A DNA stretch of 64,000 bases from Allopseudospirillum japonicum (GTDB lineage Bacteria > Pseudomonadota > Gammaproteobacteria > Pseudomonadales > Halomonadaceae), in assembly GCF_900108915.1 (NCBI RefSeq), contig NZ_FNYH01000002.1, positions 1 to 64,000 on the forward strand, in the 5' to 3' direction. Below the pieces are notes generated by a model, which was not told the DNA's origin, searched no databases, and saw only the letters and a list, made by a program, of their open reading frames with translations. The position numbers and the translations under genes were made by a program. Positions 18,207-28,128 of the stretch are shown here, one piece after another (within the stretch, counting starts at the first letter, position 1; each line of letters begins with the position of its first letter).

Positions 18207-20792
18207 TTAAAGCGCACGTTCAACGCGCACTTTATCAAAGACTTCGATCTTATCGCCTACTTTGACATCGTTGTAGTTTTTCACCCCGATACCACATTCC
18301 ATCCCTTGGCGTACATCGGCGACATCATCTTTAAAGCGGCGTAGGGATTCCAACTCGCCTTCATAGATGACCACGTTATCACGTAAGACACGGATTTTCT
18401 TGTTACGGTAGACAGAGCCTTCCACAACCATACAGCCAGCGACAGCGCCAAACTTAGGCGAACGGAATACATCCCGTACTTCAGCAATACCCACGATTTC
18501 TTCTTTAAACTCGGGGGCAAGCATCCCTGTCATTGCTTGTTTAACATGATCGATGAGCTCATAAATCACGCTGTAGTAACGTAAATCAAGTTCTTCGCGC
18601 TCGATAATATTGCGCGCAGAAGCATCCGCACGTACGTTAAAACCAAGAATAATGGCTTCAGAGGCAACCGCAAGGTTGGCATCTGTTTCTGCGATACCAC
18701 CAACACCTGAAGAAACGATATTCACCTTCACTTCTTCGGTTTCTAGGTCTTTTAGAGCACCAATAATCGCCTCTAAAGAACCACGCACATCGGCCTTTAA
18801 GACGATATTTAAGGTAGCAACTTCGCCTTGTCCCATTTGCGAGAACATATTCTCTAGTTTGGCTTTTTGCTGACGTGCCAGACGGACTTCGCGGAATTTA
18901 CCCTGACGGAATAAAGCCACTTCACGCGCTTTTTTCTCATCTGATACCACGGTAAATTCATCACCTGCTTCCGGCGTGCCATCAAGACCTAAAATCTCAA
19001 CTGGAATCGCTGGACCTGCAGCATTAATGGGTAGGCCATTTTCATCCAGCAAAGCGCGCACACGGCCATAATGTAAGCCAGCCAGCACGATATCCCCTTT
19101 GCGTAAGGTACCGTTTTGTACCAGCAGAGTTGATACGGAACCACGACCTTTATCAAGACGCGACTCAACAACCACGCCTTTTCCAGGCGCTTCTGGAACT
19201 GCAGTCAGCTCGAGGATTTCAGAGACTAAAAGAATCGATTCTAGTAACTGATCAATCCCTTCGCCGCTTTTGGCAGATACATGCACAAACTGAGTATCCC
19301 CACCCCATTCTTCCGAAATCACATCGTATTGGGAGAGCTCATTTTTGACGCGATCTGGATCGGCCTCCGGCTTATCAATCTTGTTGACCGCAACCACAAT
19401 CGGCACATTTGCAGCGCGGGCGTGTTGTACCGCTTCTACTGTTTGCGGCATGACACCATCATCTGCGGCAACCACCAAAACAACGACGTCAGTGGCTTTA
19501 GCACCACGGGCACGCATCGCGGTAAAGGCGGCGTGACCTGGTGTATCTAAGAAGGTGACCATACCGTGTTCGGTTTCTACATGGTAAGCACCAATATGCT
19601 GGGTAATGCCTCCTGATTCGCCAGAAGCCACTCGGGTACGGCGGATATAATCCAGCAAAGAGGTTTTACCGTGGTCAACGTGACCCATGACCGTCACGAC
19701 AGGTGCGCGTGTCATCTCTAGGCCTGAATAGTTGATGCTTTCGAGCACTTCTTCTTCTAGTGCATTCTCACGCATTAACTTAGGCGTGTGGCCCATTTCT
19801 TCGACCACAATGGAAGCTGTGTCTTGATCAATCACTTGGTTGATCGTCGCCATAGCACCCATTTGGAACATCACCTTAATCACTTCCGCTGCTTTTACTG
19901 CCATTTTGTCGGCAAGCTCAGCGACAGTGATAGCCTCTGGAATGGCGATCTCACGGATAATCGGTGCTGTGGGTTTTTCGAAACCGTGTTGACGCGGTTT
20001 AACCGCAGCCTGTTGACGGCGGCTTTTCTTACCCAATTTAGGCTCTTCACGCTCGCGCGGTGTACGACGACCTCTTGGCTCATCATCTTCATCAAAACGG
20101 CCGCCACTGCGTTTGCGTCCGGCTGATTTACGACCAACACCACCTTCTTTAGGGGCTTTGCGTGCTTTAGCATCACCTTTACGGCGTTCTTGCGCTTCTT
20201 CCACTGCAAGTAACTCGGGTGGTGCGATTTCCACGTCCAGTGTTTCTGTTGTCGGTAAATCAACTGCTTTTTTTGCAGTTGGCGCACGACGTGGACGCTC
20301 TTGCTGGCCTGAAGCGCCTTTATGAGCAGGTGCTTCTGTTTTAGGCTGTGGCTTTTTAGGTCGATGTTGTTCCGTGTTTTGTGGCGCTTTTTTGCGTGTT
20401 TCTGTTTCTTCTGCCTTACGCTTGGTTTCAGCAGCTAGGCGTGCTTCTTCTTCCGTTTTGCGCTTGGTTTCTTCTTCCTGACGTGCCATTTCTTCACGGT
20501 TGACATAAGTGCGCTTTTTGCGGACTTCGATGCTGACCGTTTTTTTGTTACGACCATCACCACTTTTCAACGTCGTGGTCACTTTGCGCTTACGCTTTAA
20601 GGTAATTTTAGTGGGTTCTTTGTTGCCACCGTGACTACGCTTTAAATAGGTTAAAAGTGCTTGCTTATCTTTTTCTGCGACGGCTTCGTCAGCAGCTTTG
20701 TGAGGTAAGCCCGCTTCTTTCATCTGTTCTAATAAGCGATCAACAGGCCGCCCGATCGCTTGAGCGAATTCTTTGACTGTGGTTTCTGCCAT
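18207..20792 (-). CDS. infB: Translation initiation factor IF-2
   Basis: IF-2 brings fMet-tRNA to the 30S subunit and promotes subunit joining. The 861-residue protein has an N-terminal IF2N domain, a long charged low-complexity linker rich in Lys, Arg and Glu, a second IF2N-type domain, and the GTPase domain with GHVDHGKTS (about residue 371), DTPGH and NKID. Two beta-barrel domains and the C-terminal fMet-tRNA-binding domain follow. Start ATG 20792 has GGAG upstream. It is directly downstream of nusA. Confidence 0.97.
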   Translation of the reverse strand: MAETTVKEFAQAIGRPVDRLLEQMKEAGLPHKAADEAVAEKDKQALLTYLKRSHGGNKEPTKITLKRKRKVTTTLKSGDGRNKKTVSIEVRKKRTYVNREEMARQEEETKRKTEEEARLAAETKRKAEETETRKKAPQNTEQHRPKKPQPKTEAPAHKGASGQQERPRRAPTAKKAVDLPTTETLDVEIAPPELLAVEEAQERRKGDAKARKAPKEGGVGRKSAGRKRSGGRFDEDDEPRGRRTPREREEPKLGKKSRRQQAAVKPRQHGFEKPTAPIIREIAIPEAITVAELADKMAVKAAEVIKVMFQMGAMATINQVIDQDTASIVVEEMGHTPKLMRENALEEEVLESINYSGLEMTRAPVVTVMGHVDHGKTSLLDYIRRTRVASGESGGITQHIGAYHVETEHGMVTFLDTPGHAAFTAMRARGAKATDVVVLVVAADDGVMPQTVEAVQHARAANVPIVVAVNKIDKPEADPDRVKNELSQYDVISEEWGGDTQFVHVSAKSGEGIDQLLESILLVSEILELTAVPEAPGKGVVVESRLDKGRGSVSTLLVQNGTLRKGDIVLAGLHYGRVRALLDENGLPINAAGPAIPVEILGLDGTPEAGDEFTVVSDEKKAREVALFRQGKFREVRLARQQKAKLENMFSQMGQGEVATLNIVLKADVRGSLEAIIGALKDLETEEVKVNIVSSGVGGIAETDANLAVASEAIILGFNVRADASARNIIEREELDLRYYSVIYELIDHVKQAMTGMLAPEFKEEIVGIAEVRDVFRSPKFGAVAGCMVVEGSVYRNKKIRVLRDNVVIYEGELESLRRFKDDVADVRQGMECGIGVKNYNDVKVGDKIEVFDKVRVERAL

Positions 20793-20825
20793 GTTTTTTC
20801 TCCTGTGCCCGTGATCTGTTACGCA

Positions 20826-22310
20826 TTATCTGCGAACCAAGGTGCGCGCGGCCATAATTAATTGACCTGCAGTGGCTTCATCCAAACCTTCAATATCGAG
20901 AAGGTCATCAATGGACTGCTCTGCAAGCGCGTCTAGGGTGGTAATATCTCGGCTCGCTAAAGCTGCAGCGAATTCAGGCGTCATTCCTTCTAGTTCAAAC
21001 AACGCTGCTTCTATATCTGCATCTGCGAGCTTTTCTTCAGTAGCGATGGCTTGCGTTAGTAGCTCATCCTTGGCACGATCACGTAGCTCTTTAACTAGGT
21101 CTTCATCGAACTCGTCGATTTCCAACATTTCTTCCAAAGGCACATAGGCAATTTCTTCCAAGGAAGTAAAGCCTGCATCCACAAGGACACGTGCCAATTC
21201 GTCGTCCACATCAAGGTGTTGAATAAAGAATTGTATGAGACTATCTGTCTCCTCTTCTTTTTTGGCTCCGGCTTCTTCTTCCGTCATGACATTAATGCGC
21301 CAGCCAGTGAGCTCGCGCGCGAGTTTGACATTTTGTCCACTACGGCCAATGGCTTGTGCAAGGTTAGCTGAAGCTACTGCAACATCCATAGTGTGCGTAT
21401 CTTCGTCCATAATAATGGAAGCAACTTCTGCAGGTGCCATCGCATTAATGACGAGTTGTGCGGGATCATCATCCCAAAGCACAATATCAATACGCTCATT
21501 GCGTAATTCTGTCGAAACCGCTTGTACACGAGAGCCTCGCATACCAACACAAGCCCCAACAGGATCAATGCGCTTATCATTGGTTTTTACCGCAATTTTG
21601 GCACGCGCGCCTGGATCTCTGGCAGCGCCTTTAATTTCGATAAGCTGTTCTGCAATTTCAGGCACTTCCACGGTGAAAAGCTGGATCAGCATTTCCGGAC
21701 GTGTCCGTGATAATAACAGTTGCGGACCGCGTGTGCTTTGGCCAACATCATACAAAATGGCGCGGACTCTATCATTCATGCGGAACTTCTCGCCATGGAT
21801 CATTTCATGCCGAGATAAAAAGGCTTCCGCATTATTGCCTAAGTCAACCACAATACCTTCACGTGAGGTCTTTTTAACGACACCTGAAACCAGTTCGCCT
21901 TTGCGTTCTAAGTATTCGCGCACGATTTCTGCGCGTTCAGCTTCACGCACTTTTTGTAAAATAACTTGCTTGGCAGTTTGGGCAGCGATGCGGCCAAAAT
22001 CGACAGATTCGATTTTTTCTTGGTAAATATCACCAATATTTAATTGGGGATCGATTTCTTGGGCACTGGTTAAGTCGAGCTCTGTATCTAGATCACTAAA
22101 ATCTTGATTATCAACGACATTCCAGCGACGGAAGGTTTCATAAGTGCCTTTTTGACGGTCAATATGGACACTGACATTGACTTCCATACCTTCAAAGCGC
22201 TTTTTAGTCGCGCTTGCAAGCGCAATCTCAATGGCCTCAAAAATGACTTCTTTCGGGACGCCCTTCTCATTGGACATAGCGTCCACAACATACAAAATTT
22301 CTTTGCTCAT
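20826..22310 (-). CDS. nusA: Transcription termination/antitermination protein NusA
   Basis: NusA binds RNA polymerase and modulates pausing, termination and antitermination. The 494-residue product has the N-terminal polymerase-binding domain, an S1 domain ([16 protein letters not shown]), two KH domains ([17 protein letters not shown] and [11 protein letters not shown]) and two C-terminal acidic repeats typical of gammaproteobacteria. It sits between rimP and infB. Confidence 0.97.
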   Translation of the reverse strand: MSKEILYVVDAMSNEKGVPKEVIFEAIEIALASATKKRFEGMEVNVSVHIDRQKGTYETFRRWNVVDNQDFSDLDTELDLTSAQEIDPQLNIGDIYQEKIESVDFGRIAAQTAKQVILQKVREAERAEIVREYLERKGELVSGVVKKTSREGIVVDLGNNAEAFLSRHEMIHGEKFRMNDRVRAILYDVGQSTRGPQLLLSRTRPEMLIQLFTVEVPEIAEQLIEIKGAARDPGARAKIAVKTNDKRIDPVGACVGMRGSRVQAVSTELRNERIDIVLWDDDPAQLVINAMAPAEVASIIMDEDTHTMDVAVASANLAQAIGRSGQNVKLARELTGWRINVMTEEEAGAKKEEETDSLIQFFIQHLDVDDELARVLVDAGFTSLEEIAYVPLEEMLEIDEFDEDLVKELRDRAKDELLTQAIATEEKLADADIEAALFELEGMTPEFAAALASRDITTLDALAEQSIDDLLDIEGLDEATAGQLIMAARTLVRR

Positions 22311-22353
22311 GCTTTGGCCTCGCCAAACAATGCGTTTAACTCATCAAATGCGT

Positions 22354-22815
22354 TTAATCATCAAATCGTGGCAGGATACGCGCTTTATCTATGCTCTCAA
22401 AAGGGAAGCAATATTCTTGATCTTCCACTTGCAAAATGACTTCGCCGTTTTCTATCCCTTTGATCCATCCAGCAAATTTACGCCGTCCTTCAAAAGCCAT
22501 GCGTAAGCGCACTTGGGCTTGATAACCGATGAGTTTTGAATACTGTTCAAGCGTGAAAATAGGGCGATCCATTCCTGGTGAAGATACTTCTAAGGTATAT
22601 TGACCTGGAATGACATCTTCCACATCCAATGCACTACCGACTTGCCGGCTGACATCTGCACAGTCTTCTACACTGATACCTTCAGGATGTTCGATATAAA
22701 TACGCAGTAGGGGTTGTTTCCCCTTAGCGAGGAAGTCTAGTCCCCAGAGCTCAAAGCCCATCGCTTCCACGAGGGGCTGAATAATCTTGTTTAAGCTTGA
22801 GTCTTGCGTGGCCAC
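22354..22815 (-). CDS. rimP: Ribosome maturation factor RimP
   Basis: RimP is needed for 30S assembly. The 153-residue protein carries the family features LLRIYIEHPEGISVEDCADVSR and the later EVSSPGMDRP segment. It starts at GTG 22815 with GGGAG 10 nt upstream. Upstream lie tRNA-fMet and a hairpin, the same order as the metY-rimP-nusA operon of E. coli. Confidence 0.95.
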   Translation of the reverse strand: MATQDSSLNKIIQPLVEAMGFELWGLDFLAKGKQPLLRIYIEHPEGISVEDCADVSRQVGSALDVEDVIPGQYTLEVSSPGMDRPIFTLEQYSKLIGYQAQVRLRMAFEGRRKFAGWIKGIENGEVILQVEDQEYCFPFESIDKARILPRFDD

Positions 22816-22881
22816 TAAGATAGGCTCCCATAAGCTGCTTGACGATGCAGCTTTTTAGCTGTGACGTATAAGGCGGCTAAC

Positions 22882-22909
22882 AAAAAGCCCCTTAAAAAAG
22901 GGGCTTTCT
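22882..22909 (-). terminator. Terminator or attenuator between tRNA-fMet and rimP
   Basis: On the minus strand AAAGCCCC and GGGGCTTT form an 8-bp stem followed by TT. It sits about 115 nt after the tRNA and about 67 nt before rimP. It probably limits read-through from the tRNA promoter into the nusA operon. Confidence 0.75.
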
Positions 22910-23023
22910 GGTATCCAAAACTATAATCCTGTAATGCAGAATGCTTGCAGCACGGAGGACACCTAAGTTACTTTATGGAATCTTGGCAGTACGCCTAGAT
23001 AGACTTAGGTATCCTTTAGAAGG

Positions 23024-23100
<77 letters not shown>

Positions 23101-23114
23101 TCATCGTGAAAACT

Positions 23115-23144
23115 ATTATAGCCTGTGTTTGACTGAAGCGTCAA
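23115..23144 (-). promoter_or_regulatory. Sigma-70 promoter of tRNA-fMet
   Basis: On the minus strand: TTGACG (23144-23139), 18-bp spacer, perfect TATAAT (23120-23115), 15 bp before the mature tRNA. Confidence 0.8.
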
Positions 23145-23325
23145 TTCACCTTAGAGAAATAAGACTTTAATTTCAAAAGGCTAGGCTTGGTATCTAGTGA
23201 CGACTACTTTAATTGAACTGCTAGAAACTTGCCTTATTCAGGTTCGATTCTACTAGCCCTGAGTCAAGTCTCTAGATAGGGCATTGGTAAGCTCTTAACT
23301 TGCCAAGACGACAATTCTTTGGTTT

Positions 23326-23412
23326 TGGTGCCGAAGGCGGGACTTGAACCCGCACGACCTATCGGTCACTACCCCCTCAAGATAGCGTGTCTACCAATTC
23401 CACCACTTCGGC
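23326..23412 (-). tRNA. tRNA-Leu (anticodon GAG)
   Basis: An 87-nt class II tRNA with long variable arm. The acceptor stem is GCCGAAG/CTTCGGC, the anticodon loop reads CTTGAGG with anticodon GAG, the T arm is GGGTTCAAGTCCC and CCA is encoded. Sequence order matches tRNA-Leu(GAG) of other gammaproteobacteria, where it also lies between secG and the fMet gene. Confidence 0.94.
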
Positions 23413-23431
23413 TAGATCAACTAGGACGCGA

Positions 23432-23459
23432 ATTATAGCGATTTTTTTTGTGATGTCTA
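23432..23459 (-). promoter_or_regulatory. Sigma-70 promoter of tRNA-Leu
   Basis: On the minus strand: TAGACA, 16-bp spacer, perfect TATAAT (23437-23432), 19 bp before the mature tRNA. Confidence 0.65.
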
Positions 23460-23497
23460 GTCTTTTTTAAAAAATAACCAGCTGAACAAAAGAGGTA

Positions 23498-23541
23498 TAC
23501 CCCAGCTTGGATCGCAGGATGCCAATCCAAGCTAAGGGGTA
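23498..23541 (-). terminator. Long stem-loop after secG
   Basis: AGCTTGGAT/ATCCAAGCT (9 bp) is extended by TACCCC/GGGGTA across a 2-nt bulge, giving about 15 paired bases 9 nt after the secG stop. The following T tract is weak (CTCTTTTG), so termination may be partial. Confidence 0.6.
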
Positions 23542-23549
23542 ACTTGGAA

Positions 23550-24077
23550 CTATTCTGTTGCAGGTGCTGTTGGCTGCGCGGCTTCTTCTTGCGTGCTTGT
23601 CTGATCAACCGCCTCGGGTACATCACTGGCGCCTGGTACATCAGCAGTCACTGGTTCAGCAGAAGCTTGTGGTGTGTCTATGGTGGTCTCAGCTTGGCTG
23701 TTGTCTACCTCCGGTTGACTTTCCAGTGTAGGTAAAGCTTGCGCTGGCGAGGTCGCAGGTGTTGCAGCTTCATCTAACACAGGCAAGGCAGAGTTAAACT
23801 CTTCGACCACTTCATCGGAAATGAGCGATTGGTTTTCAGCCTCGAAACGTTCTTTGGCAATATAAGCAAGGCCGATGCTGGTCACAAAGAAAATAGCAGC
23901 AAGGATGGAGGTAAGACGGCTTAGAAAGCTGGCATTACCACGGCTACCAAAGACAGTTTGGGAAGCACCACCACCAAAAGAAGCGCCTGCTTCAGCGCCT
24001 TTGCCTTGTTGGAGCAAAACAAGCACAATTAAGGCTAGGCTCAGGGCAGCGTGAGTTACTAAAATTAGGGTTTCCAT
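23550..24077 (-). CDS. secG: Preprotein translocase subunit SecG with long acidic tail
   Basis: SecG is a small inner-membrane subunit that aids SecYEG protein export. The conserved part is the first 75 residues: METLILVTHAALSLALIVLV helix, the cytoplasmic loop QQGKGAEAGASFGGGASQTV and a second helix. After it runs a low-complexity tail of about 100 residues rich in Ala, Pro, Thr, Glu and Gln, unusually long next to the 110-residue E. coli protein. ATG 24077 is chosen because it begins exactly at the conserved helix. It lies behind tpiA. Confidence 0.94.
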   Translation of the reverse strand: METLILVTHAALSLALIVLVLLQQGKGAEAGASFGGGASQTVFGSRGNASFLSRLTSILAAIFFVTSIGLAYIAKERFEAENQSLISDEVVEEFNSALPVLDEAATPATSPAQALPTLESQPEVDNSQAETTIDTPQASAEPVTADVPGASDVPEAVDQTSTQEEAAQPTAPATE

Positions 24078-24167
24078 AATCAAAGGTCTACCAGATAAAG
24101 CCTCTAGTCCTTGAGAGATACCACTAGAGGGCAAAAGATGGATTCAATGCTCGCGCCCGAAGGCATC

Positions 24168-24935
24168 TTAGGATGTATGCGCTGCTGCTTGACAGATGGC
24201 GATAAAAGAAGCGGCATCTAAGGAAGCCCCGCCCACTAAAGCGCCATCTACATCTGGCATCGCAAAAAGCGCAGCTGCATTTTCAGGCTTGACACTGCCG
24301 CCATATAGTATACGTAATTGTTGAGCAATTGAAGGCTCTGACCAATGTGCAACTTGGTCACGAATTTCTGCATGGACTTGTTGAGCATATTCAGGTGTTG
24401 CAGTTAATCCTGTGCCTATTGCCCATACAGGTTCATAAGCAATCACGAGCGACTGCACCTCCTCAGGATTTAAGGCGCGTACCACACTGGTCACTTGCGC
24501 TCTGACAACCTCTAAACCTTGGCCTTTTTCGTATTCCTCAAGACTTTCACCCACACACAAAATGGGCGTAATGCGTGCGCTTAAGGCCGCTTGGCATTTG
24601 GCAAGTAAAAAAGTGTCGTCTTCAGCAAATAAGCTGCGGCGCTCTGAGTGGCCAACTAAGGCGTAGCTCACGCCAAATTCCTGCAACATGGGGGCGGCAA
24701 TTTCCCCTGTGAAGGCACCTTGATTTTGTGGATGGAAATTTTGTGCGCCAAGTTGAATCGCACTTGCAGCCAAAAGGCTATGTGCTTGTGCAAGATAAAT
24801 GCTTGGTGGACATACAAGCACTTCTAAGGCCTTAGTTTGCAAATCTGCGCAAGAAACTAAGGCGGTTAATAAGTCTGCATTCGCGCTGAGATGCCCATGC
24901 ATTTTCCAGTTGCCAGCTACTAAGGGTGTGCGCAT
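24168..24935 (-). CDS. tpiA: Triose-phosphate isomerase
   Basis: TpiA interconverts dihydroxyacetone phosphate and glyceraldehyde 3-phosphate. The 255-residue barrel has the catalytic Lys in AGNWKMHG (Lys11), the electrophilic His in VGHSERR and the general base Glu in AYEPVWAIGTG. The phosphate-gripping loop appears as ILYGGSVKPEN. ATG 24935 (MRTPLVAGNWK) is preferred over an ATG five codons upstream. secG follows. Confidence 0.96.
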   Translation of the reverse strand: MRTPLVAGNWKMHGHLSANADLLTALVSCADLQTKALEVLVCPPSIYLAQAHSLLAASAIQLGAQNFHPQNQGAFTGEIAAPMLQEFGVSYALVGHSERRSLFAEDDTFLLAKCQAALSARITPILCVGESLEEYEKGQGLEVVRAQVTSVVRALNPEEVQSLVIAYEPVWAIGTGLTATPEYAQQVHAEIRDQVAHWSEPSIAQQLRILYGGSVKPENAAALFAMPDVDGALVGGASLDAASFIAICQAAAHTS

Positions 24936-25118
24936 AAGTTGATCTTCCACCTATCAGCATCAATCTAGGGTGTCTTTTAGAGTGTCTGTTCGCCTAAAAC
25001 ACCTTGTGTATAAGGGGGTGCATGGTAGCCAAGTTCCCCTTGAAGCACAACTTTGTCCACTGTTTGCCTATGGAAGGTTTGCAAAATACCTCGGTTACAA
25101 TTGTCTTGCCTGAGCAAA

Positions 25119-25135
25119 TGCACTAAGAGGGTGCT
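25119..25135 (+). promoter_or_regulatory. NtrC-like enhancer site 1
   Basis: TGCACTAAGAGGGTGCT has the GCAC-N7-GTGC core of NtrC sites and matches about 14 of 17 positions of the TGCACYAWAWTGGTGCA consensus. It lies about 190 bp upstream of the sigma-54 promoter. Confidence 0.6.
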
Positions 25136-25182
25136 TTATTCGGTGCGCTTATGGCGCTGCAATCGATGAAGCCGATGAGGGT

Positions 25183-25197
25183 GCGCTTTTTTGGTGC
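25183..25197 (+). promoter_or_regulatory. NtrC-like enhancer site 2
   Basis: GCGC-N7-GTGC, one mismatch from the NtrC core, about 125 bp upstream of the sigma-54 promoter, a typical enhancer distance. Confidence 0.45.
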
Positions 25198-25315
25198 GCT
25201 AGTACAGCAAACTTGCTTACTGAAAGCGCAACCTGGCCAATTTAGCAAGGCACAGCGCTTTTTTTATAGAACAAAATAAACTTAATACTTTGATAAATAA
25301 GTTTTTTATTTTTTA

Positions 25316-25331
25316 TGGCATATCTGGTGCA
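25316..25331 (+). promoter_or_regulatory. Sigma-54 (RpoN) promoter of glnK-amtB
   Basis: TGGCAT-N5-GTGCA matches the -24/-12 consensus TGGCAC-N5-TTGCA at all but two positions, including the invariant GG and GC at correct spacing. It lies about 125 bp before glnK. Confidence 0.75.
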
Positions 25332-25424
25332 TTAGCTGAGGTAAGGCGAACGGGGCAAAGTGATAGTCCCTGTTGTTGATTAAAAGCGTTGTTGTGAACG
25401 CCAGTCTGACTTTTCGTAGTTTGA

Positions 25425-25793
<369 letters not shown>

Positions 25794-25832
25794 GCCAAAA
25801 AGCTCACGTCTTGAGTAACCGGAGGGTTAACG

Positions 25833-27080
25833 ATGGAAGATCTTATCCAAGTTAAGTATGCACTTGATACCTTTTACTTTTTGATTTGTGGCGCTTTAGT
25901 CATGTGGATGGCTGCAGGCTTTGCCATGTTAGAAGCGGGTTTGGTGCGCGCTAAAAATACCACAGAGATTTTGTTAAAAAACATTTCTTTGTTTGCGATT
26001 GCCTGCACTATGTACTTGCTCGTTGGCTACCATATTATGTATTCCAGTGATGCTGGTGGCGTCTTACCGAGTTTTGGCTTTTTGCTAGGCGCGGAAAACA
26101 CCACGGAAGCTGTGTTAGCCGGTGGCGAAGATGCACCTTATTACTCTGCTCGTTCAGACTTTTTCTTCCAAGTGGTCTTTGTTGCAACGGCGATGTCAAT
26201 TGTCTCAGGTGCTGTCGCTGAGCGTATGAAATTATGGGCCTTTTTAGCTTTTGCTGTAGTGATGACTTCTGTGATTTACCCAGTAGAAGGCTACTGGAAA
26301 TGGGGCGGTGGCTTCCTTGATGCTGCGGGCTTCAACGACTTTGCTGGTTCAGGCATTGTGCATATGGCAGGCGCTTCTGCCGCTTTAGCAGGCGTTCTCT
26401 TGCTGGGTGCGCGTAAAGGTAAATATGGCCCGAATGGTGAGATCTACGCGATTCCTGGTGCGAATTTGCCTTTGGCAACCTTGGGGACTTTTATTCTGTG
26501 GATGGGCTGGTTTGGCTTTAACGGTGGCTCTGAGTTAAAAGTTTCTGATGTGGTTGAAGCGAACGCAGTGGCTAACGTCTTTGTCAATACCAATGCGGCC
26601 GCAGCCGGTGGCGTTCTTTCGGCTATGTTGGTTGCGCGTTTCTTATTTAAGAAAGCGGATTTGACCATGGCACTTAACGGGGCTTTAGCTGGCTTGGTGG
26701 CCATTACCGCAGAACCTTTAACCCCAACCGCTTTAGGCGCAACCTTAATTGGGGCCTTCGGTGGTGCTTTGGTGGTCTTCTCTATTATCACCTTAGACAA
26801 GCTGAAAATTGATGATCCTGTCGGTGCCATCTCTGTGCATGGTGTGGTGGGTATCTGGGGCTTGTTGGCGGTACCTCTGACAAATACAGATGCAAGCTTT
26901 GGTGCTCAGCTTTTAGGTATCGCTTGTATCTTCGCGTGGACTTTCGGCGCTAGCTTGGTGGTCTGGGGTATCTTAAAAGCTGTGATGGGCTTACGTGTTA
27001 GTGAAGAAGATGAGTATACTGGGGTTGATTTAGCTGAATGTGGTATGGAAGCTTACCCTGAGTTTACTTCAACAAAATAA
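25833..27080 (+). CDS. amtB: Ammonium channel/transporter AmtB
   Basis: AmtB conducts ammonium across the inner membrane. The 415-residue protein has about 11 hydrophobic segments and family motifs AGFAMLEAGLVRAKN, the GSGIVHMAGASAALAG pore region with its first conserved His, and ISVHGVVGIWGLLAVPL with the second. A GGAGG ribosome site precedes ATG 25833. A cleavable signal peptide is not obvious. It is 39 bp behind glnK, in one operon, closed by a terminator. Confidence 0.96.
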   Translation: MEDLIQVKYALDTFYFLICGALVMWMAAGFAMLEAGLVRAKNTTEILLKNISLFAIACTMYLLVGYHIMYSSDAGGVLPSFGFLLGAENTTEAVLAGGEDAPYYSARSDFFFQVVFVATAMSIVSGAVAERMKLWAFLAFAVVMTSVIYPVEGYWKWGGGFLDAAGFNDFAGSGIVHMAGASAALAGVLLLGARKGKYGPNGEIYAIPGANLPLATLGTFILWMGWFGFNGGSELKVSDVVEANAVANVFVNTNAAAAGGVLSAMLVARFLFKKADLTMALNGALAGLVAITAEPLTPTALGATLIGAFGGALVVFSIITLDKLKIDDPVGAISVHGVVGIWGLLAVPLTNTDASFGAQLLGIACIFAWTFGASLVVWGILKAVMGLRVSEEDEYTGVDLAECGMEAYPEFTSTK

Positions 27081-27098
27081 GTGAAATTCACTTATAAA

Positions 27099-27122
27099 GC
27101 CCAGCCTAGGCTGGGTTTTTTT
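27099..27122 (+). terminator. Intrinsic terminator of glnK-amtB
   Basis: CCCAGCC-TA-GGCTGGG followed by seven T, 19 bp after the amtB stop. Confidence 0.9.
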
Positions 27123-27129
27123 ATGCTTG

Positions 27130-27972
27130 TTAAGCTGCGTTGGGATACCAAGGACGCTTGCGGCCGTCTCTGGGCCGATTGGGGGAGTTAGGTGAGCTAG
27201 GATCATGCTCAGTTTGTTTAAACAAATAGGTTAAAATATGCTGATTAAAATCCCCATAAAGATCCTGTACGCCTTGAGTGCCAAAAATACGGTTAAATTC
27301 CAATAAGTAAGGATACTGGCCCAGCATAGCGACATCAAAACCTGCATGATCTATATCAAGCTGGGCACTGACACGTTCGACTAAATCGACCGCTGCTGTA
27401 GGTAAAGTACCTGCCATCACCTGCCCACCTTGCGCAATATTAGTGTGAAACCCACCTTCAGGTTGAATGCGCCAGTAACCACCCACCACTTTATGGCCAA
27501 TCACAATCAGGCGTAAATCACGATCCAAAGGCAAATATTCTTGCGCATAAAGACAGGGGGTCATGGCAAGATAGGCTTGCCAATCGGCACGGGTTTCAAT
27601 CAAAAAAACCCCTTGCCCGCGCGCACTTTTAGGAATTTTAGCCACAAAAGGCAAAGGCATTTGTTGCCAAATTAGCTCAGCATTTTCATCCGTATTGGCC
27701 TTGATTAAGGTAAAAGGCAAATGCTCAGGAGCACAGGCGCTAAAAGCCCGTGTCATTTCTATTTTGGAATGCCCAAGCGCATAGCTGGCATAGCTGGGAA
27801 AGATTCGAGCACCTAAAGCAAAATGCAGTGCAGGCAATTGCCAATACTCGGGAAAAAGTAACCAGTCAGCGTCTTGGATCGCTTCTAAATGGGCAAGGTA
27901 CAGCTCTGGTTTAATATAAGTGTGAGCAGGAAAGTTAAGCGTGCGCAAAGCATCAAAAGAAATTAGCTTCAT
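27130..27972 (-). CDS. RimK-like ATP-grasp protein of unknown substrate
   Basis: This 280-residue protein looks like an ATP-grasp carboxylate-amine ligase. Visible are a likely lysine strand LPFVAKIPKSARGQGVFLI, the acidic segment LYAQEYLPLDRDLRLIVIG, WRIQPEGGFHTNIAQGG and the metal-binding end LLEFNRIFGTQG. These resemble RimK/glutathione-synthetase-like enzymes that add amino acids or peptides. No partner gene nearby points to a substrate. ATG 27972 (MKLISF) is chosen over one five codons upstream. The proline-rich, basic C-terminal tail (SSPNSPNRPRDGRKRP) lies outside the fold. It is convergent with amtB. Confidence 0.75.
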   Translation of the reverse strand: MKLISFDALRTLNFPAHTYIKPELYLAHLEAIQDADWLLFPEYWQLPALHFALGARIFPSYASYALGHSKIEMTRAFSACAPEHLPFTLIKANTDENAELIWQQMPLPFVAKIPKSARGQGVFLIETRADWQAYLAMTPCLYAQEYLPLDRDLRLIVIGHKVVGGYWRIQPEGGFHTNIAQGGQVMAGTLPTAAVDLVERVSAQLDIDHAGFDVAMLGQYPYLLEFNRIFGTQGVQDLYGDFNQHILTYLFKQTEHDPSSPNSPNRPRDGRKRPWYPNAA

Positions 27973-28128
27973 ACAGGGAAGACACACTCAAAAAGGATTA
28001 ACAAACCGCAGCTGCGGTGGTCCAAACAGAAATTGCGTATCATAGGGCGCAACTGGGCAGCGAACCTAGTGATTTTTGATGTATCTGATACCCCAAGTTT
28101 GGTTATTTCTTTTTTAGGATTTATGTAT

